Source: Kiritimatiellota bacterium
Lineage (GTDB): Bacteria; Verrucomicrobiota; Lentisphaeria; Victivallales; JAADHT01
Direction: 5' to 3'
DNA length: 35,503 bases
NCBI GenBank assembly: GCA_030590505.1
Contig: JAUUYH010000003.1
Coordinates: 1 to 35,503 of the forward strand
Below the pieces are notes generated by a model. That model was given only the letters and a program-made list of their open reading frames with translations, was not told the DNA's origin and did no database searches. This document shows positions 16,653 through 25,215 of this stretch, piece after piece (the first letter of the stretch is position 1; each line of letters starts with the position of its first letter). The translations under genes and the position numbers were made by a program.

Positions 16653-17813
16653 ATGCCAGATAAATTTTTACTGTTAATCATTAAAAATATTTTCAGGTCG
16701 AAAGTGAGAGCTTTTGCGACAGTTTTCGGAAGTATAATGGGAGCATTAATAATATGCTTTTTTATCACTGCCGCACACAGTCTTGATCGTCTTATTGATC
16801 AGGTTGGAGGAGAATCCAATCTAATTATTACCCAAAAGGGCCGACACTGACCGACGAGTAACAAGCTCCCCGAAAGTGAGATGAATCAAATCGGGAAGCT
16901 CCTTCCGCAGGTTGCGGAAGTGATGCCTGTAAAATTGCTGATGACTGCTTGTGGCTCAACTACAGATGTTATGGCAATTCATGGAGTCGATAAAGAGATC
17001 TTTACATCGTTTTACAAATACAACATCGCCCCAGATGTGCTGGCTAAATTACGTGCATCAAAAACCTCTGCCATTGCAGAGATTAAAGTCGCAAATCGCT
17101 TTGGCTGGAAAACGGGTGATTTCATAACTCTTGAGGAGTTAAATGGAATAAGTTTTACTCTTGCCGGAACCTTTAAATGCGAAAATGCCTCACAAGATAA
17201 TATTATTATTGCTGGTCGTCGCTTCATTCAGGAGGCGGTAGATGAACAGGGAATAGCAAACCATGTACTAGTACGGCTAAATCCGGGTGCTGATCCAAAT
17301 ACGGTCTGCAAAGAGATTGATGCCCTCTCCTCTCTTACCGTTGATACTTTGACGCAACCTGAGCACCTTTTTCTACTTGCAGCAATTGAGCAATTGGATG
17401 ATCTTATGCGAGTGAGTAGAATTATTATTTCAATCATTCTAATGGTAATGCTTGTTGCAATAGGCAACGCCATATCCATGGGAGCTAGAGAGCGATACCC
17501 TGAAATGGGAGTCCTCAGAACTCTTGGATTTTCTAAGATGGCGATTATGCTACTAATCATAGGTGAAGCTGTTATATACACCCTGACTGGTGGTATCATC
17601 GGTGCATTAATTGTTCAGGGATTTATTGTTTCTGGAATTACTGACACCCTGCCAACGTGGGGCACTGCTGTCAGTATCTCAATGACTGCTGATTTCTATA
17701 CCTGGGCTGTAACTCTCGGAATAGTTTCACTTGCTGGTTTTTTCGGAAGTATTATACCTGCATGGCAGGCATCTCGTATAAATATCTGTAATGCAATAAG
17801 GAAAAGTGAATAA
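16653..17813 (+). CDS. MacB/FtsX-type permease with in-frame TGA (putative selenoprotein)
   Basis: Reading from the ATG at 16653 (AAGGAAT upstream) gives 386 residues if the TGA at 16848-16850 (codon 66) is translated; the frame is open on both sides: ...NLIITQKGRH-[TGA]-PTSNKLPESEMNQIGKLLP.... The topology is FtsX/MacB: TM1 at about 20-42, a periplasmic domain to about 255, then three helices (IIISIILMVMLVAIGNAIS; AIMLLIIGEAVIYTLTGGIIGALIV; WAVTLGIVSLAGFFGSIIPAW). TGA is used as an ordinary stop by other genes here (kinase 13241-13243, permease 2 at 18974-18976), so the code is standard. From memory, planctomycete-type homologues have Cys-Pro at this site, and a SECIS-like hairpin follows (see 16848-16900). 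Alternatives are a simple nonsense mutation (TGC/TGT to TGA) or two polypeptides, with reinitiation at ATG 16881. Confidence 0.7.
16848..16900 (+). promoter_or_regulatory. TGA codon with SECIS-like hairpin
   Basis: After the TGA (16848-16850), AGCTCCCCGA (16864-16873) pairs with TCGGGAAGCT (16891-16900) with one C-A mismatch, giving nine pairs. Inside, TGA (16877-16879) pairs with TCA (16886-16888), closing a six-base loop GATGAA that begins with G. The loop starts 29 nt after the TGA. Bacterial SECIS elements are described as having an apical loop roughly 16-37 nt after the UGA with a G among its first bases, which this satisfies. No bulged U was identified. Confidence 0.45.
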
Positions 17814-18976
17814 TGCGGATAATGACAAAATATGCTATAAGGAATCTATTACGCAGAAAATGGCGCACGCTAATGACTATTGGAGGATTATTCCTATCCA
17901 TTTTTGCTATAATTCTTATGTTTTCGCTATCTCGAGGATTGGCGATCAGGACAACAGCAACAGGCGATGACAAGAATATTCTTTTAATTAGCCGTAAGGG
18001 AAAAAGTGTAATGTTCGGTTCTATTAAAGGTGATGAACTTGTACACCTTATGCAGCTTAAAGATATTGCGGAAGACGCAAATGGAGACCAACTGATCTCT
18101 CCTGAAGTAATGCATGTAAGCATAGCCGAAAGTGACGATAAAAAAGGAAAAGCACCTTTAAGCATTCGGGGTGTCAGCAATATTGCCTATGAAGTTCATA
18201 GAAAAGTAAAATTAATTGAGGGCAATTTTCCGGAGAATGCCAATGAGATAATGGTGGGAAAAACCGTTTATATAAAACTAGGATTAACTGAGGATACCTT
18301 AAAAATTGGAAGTTATATTAAATTTGAAAATGTCGAGTGGTTAATATGTGGAAAATTTGAGGCAAATAACAGTCTGTTTGAATCGGAATTATGGTGCGTT
18401 GACGAAGATCTTATGACAATACTTAAACGCAGAACTCATACATTTGCAGTCATTGCGTTTACGGATAAACAAGCTGCAGAGAAAGGATTAACCTCTTTTT
18501 CAAAAACAGGAGCGATAAGTAGGTATTTTAAAGGTTGGATTGAGAACACTTATTATCGTGACTTCTCAAAAAATCTCCAATGGATTGTCTGGATATCATT
18601 TATCACATCTATTGCTGTTCTAGTTGCTGCGATTCTTATCGGAATAAATACTATGTACACTGCAATTGTAAACAGAATGCGTGAGTTTGGAACACTAAGA
18701 GTCCTAGGATTCAGCAGAATTGATATAATTGCAACTCTGATCTTTGAATCAATCTTTCTTGCATTACTTGGCGGAATTCTCGGTATAATTCCAGGCTTGT
18801 TCCTAAATGGGGTTCCGGTAAAAATTGCGAATAGCGCATTTTCTCTAATCGTTGATTCATCTGTAATTATTGCCGGGCTTTCTGTAACTCTATTGATCGG
18901 CCTGCTAGGTGCAATACTTCCATCTATGCATATCATTAAAAATACAATTATTGCATCCTTAAATACTCGACGTTGA
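17813..18976 (+). CDS. MacB/FtsX-type ABC permease, second subunit
   Basis: This 387-residue protein has TM1 at about 15-38 (LMTIGGLFLSIFAIILMFSLS), a periplasmic domain with IRGVSN and MVGKTVYIKLGL (typical of MacB periplasmic domains), then three C-terminal helices (WIVWISFITSIAVLVAAILIGIN; MREFGTLRVLGFSRIDIIATLIFESIFLALLGGILG; VIIAGLSVTLLIGLLGAILP). It overlaps the first permease by one base (TAATG), so translation is coupled. With the TGA-interrupted permease it would form a heterodimer served by the ATPase. Its stop is immediately adjacent to the stop of the convergent cysteine desulfurase, leaving no terminator space. Confidence 0.9.
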   Translation: MRIMTKYAIRNLLRRKWRTLMTIGGLFLSIFAIILMFSLSRGLAIRTTATGDDKNILLISRKGKSVMFGSIKGDELVHLMQLKDIAEDANGDQLISPEVMHVSIAESDDKKGKAPLSIRGVSNIAYEVHRKVKLIEGNFPENANEIMVGKTVYIKLGLTEDTLKIGSYIKFENVEWLICGKFEANNSLFESELWCVDEDLMTILKRRTHTFAVIAFTDKQAAEKGLTSFSKTGAISRYFKGWIENTYYRDFSKNLQWIVWISFITSIAVLVAAILIGINTMYTAIVNRMREFGTLRVLGFSRIDIIATLIFESIFLALLGGILGIIPGLFLNGVPVKIANSAFSLIVDSSVIIAGLSVTLLIGLLGAILPSMHIIKNTIIASLNTRR

Positions 18977-20131
18977 TTATTTAAGGATCTCTGTTATTTT
19001 TTCAATAAAAGTATCGATCTCTTTTAATGTATTGTATTTACTTAAAGAGAGACGGATAGCTGCGAATCTTCGTTTCTTCTCTAGTTGCATTGCAGTTAAG
19101 ACATGTGAGGCCCCAGGGGTTGCGGACTTGCATGCAGCACCTGTGCCTACAGCAACTCCCTGTTCATCGAGCAAGGAGACAAGTGATGTAGAATCCAGCT
19201 CAGAAAAACTTACATTCAGGGTATTTGGCAAAGATTCGATCATGGAGCCATTAAAGAGTGCATCAGGGCATGATTGTTCAATTTTCTCAATCATATACTC
19301 TTTCAAAGTTTGCATAGCATCAATATCACCCTGCAGATTATTTGTAATCATTTCGCATGCTTTACCAAGAGCTACAATTCCTGGCACATTTTCAGTTCCT
19401 GCACGCAGGTGGTTCTCATGAGATCCCCCAAAGAGGATAGGTTTTATTTTTATGCCTTTGCGAATGTACAATGCACCTACGCCTTTCGGGGCATATATTT
19501 TATGAGCAGAAAGCGAGAGAAGGTCAACACCAAGCTCTTCGACATCGACTTTCATTTTACCGATAGCCTGTACTGCGTCTGTATGAAAAATAAGATTATG
19601 TGAATGTGCGATGTTCGCAAGTTCTTTAATCTTTTGAACAGTACCTGTTTCGTTATTCGCAACCATTATTGACACTAAAAAAGTGTTATCGCAAATTGCA
19701 TTTTGTAACTCTTTGGGATCAAGAAGTCCATCAATTCCTACAGGCAAATATGTAACTTTAAAGCCGCATTTTTCAAGTTCACGACAAGTGTTCAGAACAC
19801 TACCATGTTCAGTAGATGATGTAATGATATGTCCATTATCAGATGTTGATTCTGCAAACCTTGCTCGTCCTCCAGTGTGGCTCGCAGCTATTCCAAAGAG
19901 AGCAAGATTATTTGCTTCAGTACCACTACTAGTAAAAACGATATTTTCAGCATCACTATTCAAAAGCTGTGCCACTCGCTTACGGGCACAATCAAGAGCT
20001 GCCCCAGCATTGCGCGAGAAAGAGTGCATACTAGAAGGATTACCGAAGGATTCTCTAAAAAAGGGCAACATCTCTTCAAGAACTTCTTGAGCTACTGCCG
20101 TACTAGCATTATTATCAAAATATATACTCAT
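18977..20131 (-). CDS. Cysteine desulfurase (NifS/IscS type)
   Basis: A PLP enzyme that moves sulfur from cysteine to Fe-S, thiamine or tRNA thiolation pathways (and can handle selenocysteine in some cases). The 384 residues contain FDNNAST at the N-terminus, SSGTEANNLALFG (67-80), H109 in STEHGSV, D185 in HTDAVQAIGK, the Schiff-base K211 in SLSAHKIYAPKG and the catalytic C334 in GTGAACKSATPG. No IscU-like scaffold or IscR is adjacent. The start ATG has no clear ribosome-binding site. ThiC downstream on the same strand also requires an Fe-S cluster, which is consistent but not evidence of an operon. Which NifS subgroup (nifS, iscS, csd) is not decided. Confidence 0.93.
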   Translation of the reverse strand: MSIYFDNNASTAVAQEVLEEMLPFFRESFGNPSSMHSFSRNAGAALDCARKRVAQLLNSDAENIVFTSSGTEANNLALFGIAASHTGGRARFAESTSDNGHIITSSTEHGSVLNTCRELEKCGFKVTYLPVGIDGLLDPKELQNAICDNTFLVSIMVANNETGTVQKIKELANIAHSHNLIFHTDAVQAIGKMKVDVEELGVDLLSLSAHKIYAPKGVGALYIRKGIKIKPILFGGSHENHLRAGTENVPGIVALGKACEMITNNLQGDIDAMQTLKEYMIEKIEQSCPDALFNGSMIESLPNTLNVSFSELDSTSLVSLLDEQGVAVGTGAACKSATPGASHVLTAMQLEKKRRFAAIRLSLSKYNTLKEIDTFIEKITEILK

Positions 20132-20270
20132 AATTTATGCTTAGATCTCTGATTTTTAACAAACCGAAACCTAAAATCTCCTTTATTGTTATTCTAAACC
20201 CCACACAAAAGAGTGGGAAAACTACACAAAAAACATATACAAATTTAAACTGTAAACTCCTCGATTTACC

Positions 20271-20358
20271 ATACCGCAAGCGGTAGATATCTTGTATTTC
20301 TTTTATTGACTACTCAACCTTAATCGAAATGCTAAGATTTCACCCGCGTAAAGTATAC
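20271..20358 (-). repeat. 86-bp palindromic interspersed element, copy 4
   Basis: Located between the cysteine desulfurase start and the lepB stop. It is nearly identical to copy 1 (ACCGCAAGCGGTAGA...; TACTCAACCTTAATCG; CACCCGCGTAAAGTATA). The remainder of the gap (20132-20414) shows no gene; it is A/T-rich. Confidence 0.92.
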
Positions 20359-20414
20359 ACTACTGGCTTTGCCCCCCTATTTTAACCTAAAATCTAAAAA
20401 TTTGAACCTCTTCC

Positions 20415-21791
20415 CTACTGCAACTGCATTGTTGGCATAAAATCTCTATTACGTTGGGTCGGAACATCAAGTGGCGGTGTGGATCCAGCAATTCCCCATC
20501 TTCTTGAAAACGGCCAAAATATGAAACAAGCTTTACCGATAATATTTTTGCGCGGCACGAAGCCCCAGCGTCGACTGTCACTACTATTTGCACTGTTATC
20601 ACCCATCATAAAATAACACTCATCTGGGATAATAATTCCGCCCTCGGAATCAAAAACAACCTGTGCTAATGGATTTTTAGAATTTACCTGATAAGCACAG
20701 GAATCCCTCTCCTCTTTTGAAGGTGAGAGTAACCAGTATGGAAGGTGTCCATGATAACCACTCTTGCCACTGTAGATACGATTTATACCTTCAATTCCGA
20801 AATCTGTGATCGGTTTATACTCTGACTCACCTTTAGGTTTCACATGCACAAGCTTGTCAATAATTTTAAGGTGGTCGCCTGGTAAGCCGATCAGCCGTTT
20901 AATAAAGAAATACCCATCACTGCCAGTATTAACCCCATTTGTAGTAAAGATTGTAATGTCCCCTCTTGCAGGATCCCGAAAGTGGAATGTTACACGATCT
21001 ACAAACAGATGATCGCCTAAAGAAAGCCAACCATCACACAAAGTTTCCCCCTCCGCAAAAGGTCTATCCATATAGTGTTGCTTTACCGGATCCTGTTTTG
21101 AGCCGATACGTGATGGATCATAAATAAATGATTCTTCAAATTTTTCAAGCATCTTCCCTGTATTCACTTTACTCTGAAAATCACAATATTTGAATACTTG
21201 CGAAAAATCCCCAGGCAGATCATACTTTACACCACCGATATAAAATGATGTGCGTTGATTAAAGAGGCGGTTCGTATATTGCGAAAAACTATTCGAGTTC
21301 AGCACCCCTTCATGAGAAATCTTCGCCTTTGCTGTCTGAGTAGAGTAGAGTGCATAGTGAAGCGGTTGCGGTAGATCAGGTAGCGTTCGCGATCCGTCCG
21401 GCAATTCGGTGTCTTTTATAAAATGGATACCGAAGAGAGTCGGTTGCATACTGCTTGTCGGAATCTTAAACGGTTGCAGATAGAGTGCTCGGAGCCCAAA
21501 GGCAACAGTCAGAGCAACGGCCAAAATATCTGCATATTCGCGAAGAAGCGAATGTGTACGTTTTGGGAGAATATCCATCACCCGCTCAGAACCTTTTGTT
21601 AGAAATTCAGAAACCACATCTGGATTGTCAGAATCAATCGTACCTGCATCCGTGAGAAGTTCGTTCAAGTTATCCTTTGTTGCATCAGCAAAAATATCAT
21701 CATTTACATGTGCAAGATACTTAATATGCTTCTTAAAGTGCTTAAGATGCTTTCTCGCCTTTCTTTTTTTGTACCAACTAACTATGCTCAT
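20415..21791 (-). CDS. lepB: Signal peptidase I with large insertion
   Basis: Removes signal peptides from exported proteins at the inner membrane. About 458 residues from ATG 21791 (a TTG five codons upstream is less likely). Residues 1-75 are a basic, cytoplasmic-looking extension; one membrane helix follows (ILAVALTVAFGLRALYLQPF). Box B is PTSSMQPTLFG with catalytic S114; the general base is K298 in FIKRLIGLPGD; box C/E includes RGDITIF and MMGDNSANSSDSRRWG. Between the Ser and the LSLGDHLFVDR strand lies an insertion of about 140 residues, giving a protein almost twice the usual length. I recall long LepB proteins in Lentisphaerae/Verrucomicrobia. The catalytic dyad is intact, so activity is expected. 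Confidence 0.93.
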   Translation of the reverse strand: MSIVSWYKKRKARKHLKHFKKHIKYLAHVNDDIFADATKDNLNELLTDAGTIDSDNPDVVSEFLTKGSERVMDILPKRTHSLLREYADILAVALTVAFGLRALYLQPFKIPTSSMQPTLFGIHFIKDTELPDGSRTLPDLPQPLHYALYSTQTAKAKISHEGVLNSNSFSQYTNRLFNQRTSFYIGGVKYDLPGDFSQVFKYCDFQSKVNTGKMLEKFEESFIYDPSRIGSKQDPVKQHYMDRPFAEGETLCDGWLSLGDHLFVDRVTFHFRDPARGDITIFTTNGVNTGSDGYFFIKRLIGLPGDHLKIIDKLVHVKPKGESEYKPITDFGIEGINRIYSGKSGYHGHLPYWLLSPSKEERDSCAYQVNSKNPLAQVVFDSEGGIIIPDECYFMMGDNSANSSDSRRWGFVPRKNIIGKACFIFWPFSRRWGIAGSTPPLDVPTQRNRDFMPTMQLQ

Positions 21792-21824
21792 ACTAATATT
21801 TTCCAAATCCTAAATGGGTTTTGA

Positions 21825-21913
21825 TATACTGTGCACGGATGCGATCTTAACATTTTCTTTAAACTTAATTAGCTAGCAAAAGAAAGTTAAGATCTCTACC
21901 GCTTGCGGTATAT
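21825..21913 (+). repeat. 86-bp palindromic interspersed element, copy 5
   Basis: Fills the gap between lepB and thiC (read along those minus-strand genes it lies directly after the thiC stop). TATACTGTGCACGGATG start, TTAATTAGCTAGC centre, ACCGCTTGCGGTATA end. It may act as the transcript 3' hairpin of thiC. Confidence 0.92.
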
Positions 21914-21914
21914 T

Positions 21915-23237
21915 CTAACTTTCATCTTCTAAATTCTTAATTTCACTACTAATTTTCATTGAACAAAATTTTGGGCCGCACATTGTACAAAAATCACTCT
22001 CTTCAGACTCTTTTGAAACTTCTGGTTGCTCCTGCTCTGCTAGTGCCTCTTTGCGAAGTTCGCGAGCCTTGTCTGGGTCTAGTGCTAGGTCAAACTGCTT
22101 CTCCCAATTAAAATCCATCCTTGCCTTGCTTATTGCATCATCACGTTCACGTGCATGTGGACGCTTAAGTGCAACATCCGCTGCGTGTGCCGCAATTTTA
22201 TACGCAATTACCCCATCACGAACATCATTCGCATTCGGAAGCCCTAGATGCTCTTTAGGTGTAACATAACAGAGCATTGATGCTCCGAAATATGCCCCGA
22301 GTGTTCCTCCGATGGCACTTGTAATATGGTCATAGCCTGGAGCGCAATCTATTACAATCGGACCCAATATATAAAATGGTGCACCATCGCAAATCTCATC
22401 TTCTTTCTTCATATTCATCTCAATTTCATCCAACGGAATATGTCCTGGCCCCTCGACCATTACTTGCACTTCTGCTGCACGACAGCGTGTTACCAGCTCG
22501 CCAAGGACATCCAGTTCTGCGAATTGCGCATCATCTGATGCATCAGCAAGACACCCCGGTCTAAGTCCATCGCCAAGTGAGAGCGTTACATCATACTCTT
22601 TACAAATATCAAGCAGACGATCAAAATGTTCATAAAACGGGTTTTGCCTGTTGTGGTGATTCATCCACTGAGCAGTTATTGCACCGCCGCGACTTACAAT
22701 TTTAAGTAATCTTTTCATTGCTGCTGGCACATGCTCTTTAAGAAGTCCAGCATGAATTGTCATGTAATCCACCCCCTGCTCTGCCTGACGCTTCACTACA
22801 TCTAGCAGCAAGTCAATATCCAGTTGCATAGGATCATCCACTAATCCAAGTGCTTCATAGATCGGCACAGTTCCTATAGGCGCAACACTTCCTGCAATAA
22901 TCGCTTTGCGAATTTCGCAAATATTTTCACCAGTACTGAGATCCATTACTGTATCTGCTCCATACCGCAATGCCGTCTGCAGTTTTTCAACTTCCATACT
23001 CGGACAGCTTGTCAGTGTTGAATTACCGATATTCGCATTAATCTTTGTTCTCAATGCCTTACCAATACCAATTGGAATAATATTTTTATGATTTACATTT
23101 GCCGGAATAACAAGTCTGCCAGCGGCAACCTCATCACGGATAAATTCCGCCTTTAGGAATTCGCTTTCAGCCACTTTGAGCATTTCGGGCGTAACCTCGC
23201 CTCTCCTTGCTCTACTTATTTGAGTAATTTTCTGCAT
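21915..23237 (-). CDS. thiC: Phosphomethylpyrimidine synthase
   Basis: Radical SAM enzyme that converts AIR to the HMP-phosphate pyrimidine of thiamine. The 440 residues are the short form without the long N-terminal extension of enterobacterial Thi[59 protein letters not shown] and [18 protein letters not shown] are strong family motifs. The C-terminal CxxCxxxxC cluster site is present (C417, C420, C425). The start ATG lies within the end of waaA, with a 22-nt overlap, so the two are co-translated and no TPP riboswitch precedes thiC. Two GCGAANTTCGC sites (22053, 22908) lie inside the gene. Confidence 0.97.
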   Translation of the reverse strand: MQKITQISRARRGEVTPEMLKVAESEFLKAEFIRDEVAAGRLVIPANVNHKNIIPIGIGKALRTKINANIGNSTLTSCPSMEVEKLQTALRYGADTVMDLSTGENICEIRKAIIAGSVAPIGTVPIYEALGLVDDPMQLDIDLLLDVVKRQAEQGVDYMTIHAGLLKEHVPAAMKRLLKIVSRGGAITAQWMNHHNRQNPFYEHFDRLLDICKEYDVTLSLGDGLRPGCLADASDDAQFAELDVLGELVTRCRAAEVQVMVEGPGHIPLDEIEMNMKKEDEICDGAPFYILGPIVIDCAPGYDHITSAIGGTLGAYFGASMLCYVTPKEHLGLPNANDVRDGVIAYKIAAHAADVALKRPHARERDDAISKARMDFNWEKQFDLALDPDKARELRKEALAEQEQPEVSKESEESDFCTMCGPKFCSMKISSEIKNLEDES

Positions 23238-24379
23238 AATTTAATTGTTCTTTCTGTAGCACCTTTATGTTTCTCTATAGACTTTGCCGCCCGCTCTCCA
23301 AGCTGCTTACATTTCTCAGGAGAATCGAGAAGTTCTGACAGAACGGACTCCAACTCGGAGTCACTGTCAATTGTGATTAAAGCATCATCGCTCTTCATCA
23401 CGTTCAAGACAAATCTAAAATTGCGAAGTTCGCTTCCGGTAACAATCGGCTTACCTAAAAGCGCCGGCTCTATAATATTATGGCCCTCATTCTGACCGGC
23501 CATACTTTTGCCCATCACGACAATATCAGCTACACTCATAAATGCAAGCATCTCTCCAGTCGTATCTGCTAATAAAACGTCAACATTCTCATAAACAGCA
23601 CTATTTTCAGATCTGCGGATAAAACTCAAATCCAAATTTTTCAAAATTCCAGCAATCTCCCCTCCCCGCTCTGCATGACGCGGAACAAGAATCAACTTAA
23701 GGTTAGATTGCGAAGTTCGCATTTTTCTGAATGTCTCCGCCAGAAGTTTCTCCTCACCCGGATGCGTACTTGCCCCGAGGATTATTTGATTCTTCCCGTT
23801 GCCAAAATAATTTACAAGATCAATTTTTGCGAGTTTCGCAGGAATTTTCTGGTCAAACTTCAAATTTCCAGAGATATTTGGGTGTAATTGAGAAGAGACT
23901 GCAAGAAACCGCTCAGCATCAGTTTCCGTCTGTACACACAGCAAAGACAATTTATTCAGCACAGGAGCAAAAAACAAAGACCACCGCTTGTAACCTGCAG
24001 CCGAACGGTCGGATATCCTTGCATTAACCAGAGCAACCGGAGCACCAGTTCTGCGAACTTCACCAATAAGGTTCGGCCAGATTTCAGTTTCAAGAATAAT
24101 GAGCATAGATGGTTTAATAATCCTAACAGTCTTGCGTACAAATAGTATAAAATCGATTGGACAGAAAATAACCTCAACCCCGTCAGATGCTTTGGCTCTA
24201 GCCAGTGCTTGCCCAGTGGTAGTAGTAGTCGAAAGCACAAATTTAACCGAGGGATCAACCTCCTGCCATGCCTGGATCATCGAGAGTGCAATCGCCGTCT
24301 CTCCTACACTTACACTATGCACCCAAACAGCACCTCTATAATCCGCAAGGACCTTAAGCTTATCATTTGCGAACTTCGC
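22053..24379. repeat. Cluster of GCGAANTTCGC palindromes in thiC and waaA
   Basis: Exact 11-mers at 22053, 22908 (thiC) and 23423, 23710, 24369 (waaA); the variant GCGAGTTTCGC at 23829. Elsewhere in the window exact copies are at 2221 and 33094; GCGAGTTTCGC (either strand) at 817, 28282, 29186, 29947; GCTAANTTCGC at 3244, 13366, 34845; GCTAGTTTCGC at 30760; one-base variants at 19608 and 30685. In waaA the motif is read in all three frames (AKFA, RTSQ, ELRN), so the constraint is at DNA level. Confidence 0.9.
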
Positions 24380-24493
24380 AAACCGCTCGCCATAATTATC
24401 CTTTTCGCCACCACGCCGGATATATTTAACAATCATTCCAGGCACAAAAAAGATAAATGCCAAAGGGAAACATAAATTATATAAAAAAAGCAT
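23216..24493 (-). CDS. waaA: 3-deoxy-D-manno-octulosonic acid (Kdo) transferase
   Basis: Adds Kdo to lipid A precursor from CMP-Kdo at the inner membrane, implying a Gram-negative LPS envelope. About 425 residues from ATG 24493 (GGAG upstream; the TTG before it is not needed). N-terminal membrane anchor (about 4-24), then [19 protein letters not shown] (catalytic Glu at about 65), [42 protein letters not shown] and the C-terminal Rossmann half with [26 protein letters not shown] and [11 protein letters not shown]. The family match is complete. It overlaps thiC by 22 nt. It contains four copies of the GCGAA/TTCGC palindrome, an unusual density. Confidence 0.95.
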   Translation of the reverse strand: MLFLYNLCFPLAFIFFVPGMIVKYIRRGGEKDNYGERFAKFANDKLKVLADYRGAVWVHSVSVGETAIALSMIQAWQEVDPSVKFVLSTTTTTGQALARAKASDGVEVIFCPIDFILFVRKTVRIIKPSMLIILETEIWPNLIGEVRRTGAPVALVNARISDRSAAGYKRWSLFFAPVLNKLSLLCVQTETDAERFLAVSSQLHPNISGNLKFDQKIPAKLAKIDLVNYFGNGKNQIILGASTHPGEEKLLAETFRKMRTSQSNLKLILVPRHAERGGEIAGILKNLDLSFIRRSENSAVYENVDVLLADTTGEMLAFMSVADIVVMGKSMAGQNEGHNIIEPALLGKPIVTGSELRNFRFVLNVMKSDDALITIDSDSELESVLSELLDSPEKCKQLGERAAKSIEKHKGATERTIKLCRKLLK

Positions 24494-24559
24494 CAATTAG
24501 CTTCTCCACTCAAATTATTAATACCATAAAGACCAATTTGTAATCCGAAATATAGTTTT

Positions 24560-24648
24560 TATACTTTGCACGGATGAAATCTTAACATTTTCTTTAAACT
24601 TAATTAGCTAGCAAAAGAAAGACAAGATATCTACAGTTTGCGGTATAT
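24560..24648 (+). repeat. 86-bp palindromic interspersed element, copy 6
   Basis: Lies just upstream of waaA. Same sub-type as copies 3 and 5 (TTAATTAGCTAGC). The terminal hairpin has decayed (ACAGTTTGCGGT). The surrounding gap 24497-24900 holds nothing else certain, apart from the possible 50-codon frame at 24760. Confidence 0.9.
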
Positions 24649-24759
24649 ATCAAACTACAGAACGTTCAGATACTAATTAGTGCCTGAAATAAAATATTAC
24701 ACGAATTCGGAATCAAGCAACCCCCTAAACATGCATATTTCAATCTTTCTAATCCAATA

Positions 24760-24912
24760 ATGGCAGTTTTTATCTCACCTGCCCCCTTGGAAGCGTTTTC
24801 ATCAGAGCTCAGTAAGCCTATCCAAGCAAACACCCAATTTCAACAGAACCCAAATGAAAATTACAACCTAAAAAACTATAAAAATCAAGCACGAAGTTTG
24901 TCAAAACGTTGA
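24760..24912 (+). CDS. Possible 50-residue protein, plus strand
   Basis: An open frame from ATG to TGA beginning MAVFISPAPLEAFSSELSKP, polar and Asn/Gln-rich towards the end. No convincing ribosome-binding site. It runs a few bases into the 3' end of the convergent Cys-rich gene. I recognise no family; it may be a gene fragment like others in this arm. Confidence 0.2.
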   Translation: MAVFISPAPLEAFSSELSKPIQANTQFQQNPNENYNLKNYKNQARSLSKR

Positions 24913-25104
24913 CTCATACGAATAACATTTAAACTCTTTCTCTTCCGCTTGATCATGCCTATTTAACAGACAAAGAATATTGTCCTCTTCTTCCATGCCA
25001 TCGTTTTTACATGTCACGCAGAGAGAAGGCTTTTTTATAAGATCCATCTTTATCTTATTACCGTCATCATCATATATACCAGAAATTTCATCTTCTTCAA
25101 ACAT
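24901..25104 (-). CDS. Small Cys-rich (putative zinc-binding) protein
   Basis: The product is 67 residues: an acidic N-terminus (MFEEDEISGIYDDDGNKIKM), then C-x2-C (CVTC), a C-L pair in NILCLLNRHDQ and a final C in EFKCYSYES. Four Cys in this spacing suggest a small metal-binding knuckle. AAGGATTAG precedes the start. A second, headless copy of this gene lies at 27888-28001, and the N-terminus of the 258-residue protein at 29967-30743 has a similar Cys layout. Function unknown; small proteins of this kind often accompany accessory genes. Confidence 0.65.
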   Translation of the reverse strand: MFEEDEISGIYDDDGNKIKMDLIKKPSLCVTCKNDGMEEEDNILCLLNRHDQAEEKEFKCYSYESTF

Positions 25105-25215
25105 TTTTCTAATCCTTTTCGTTCAAGCACTAAATATAAGAAATTAAATTTATAGCGGGCGGCGGCTTCCAAATTATTCTCCCGCATAGTTTTCATCGGG
25201 AGGCGATTCATTAAA
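24909..25215. repeat. Duplicated module, copy 1 (pairs with 27896-28103)
   Basis: 24909-25014 matches 27896-28001 (106 bp, one or two differences) and 25130-25215 matches 28018-28103 (86 bp, several differences). In copy 1 the two blocks are separated by 115 bp carrying the start of the Cys-rich gene; in copy 2 only 16 unrelated bases separate them. The second block covers the last codons and stop of the PIN gene and of the gene at 28062. Confidence 0.92.

Noticed and set aside
16848-16850. TGA reassigned genome-wide (Gly or Trp code)
   Set aside because: Several intact genes in the window end with TGA exactly where their families end.
18960-18990. Terminator between permease 2 and the convergent desulfurase
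   Set aside because: The stops abut directly and no hairpin is visible at the junction.
19032-19421. Plus-strand frames opposite the cysteine desulfurase
   Set aside because: Antisense to a fully motif-supported gene.
20132-20414. Possible tRNA or riboswitch in the nifS-lepB gap
   Set aside because: No TTCGA arm, anticodon stem or known riboswitch motif seen; the structure there is interspersed-element copy 4.
22053-24379. GCGAANTTCGC as LexA/SOS boxes
   Set aside because: Most copies are inside core genes in mid-frame, in clusters; this is not the distribution of an SOS operator, and no recA/lexA gene is nearby.
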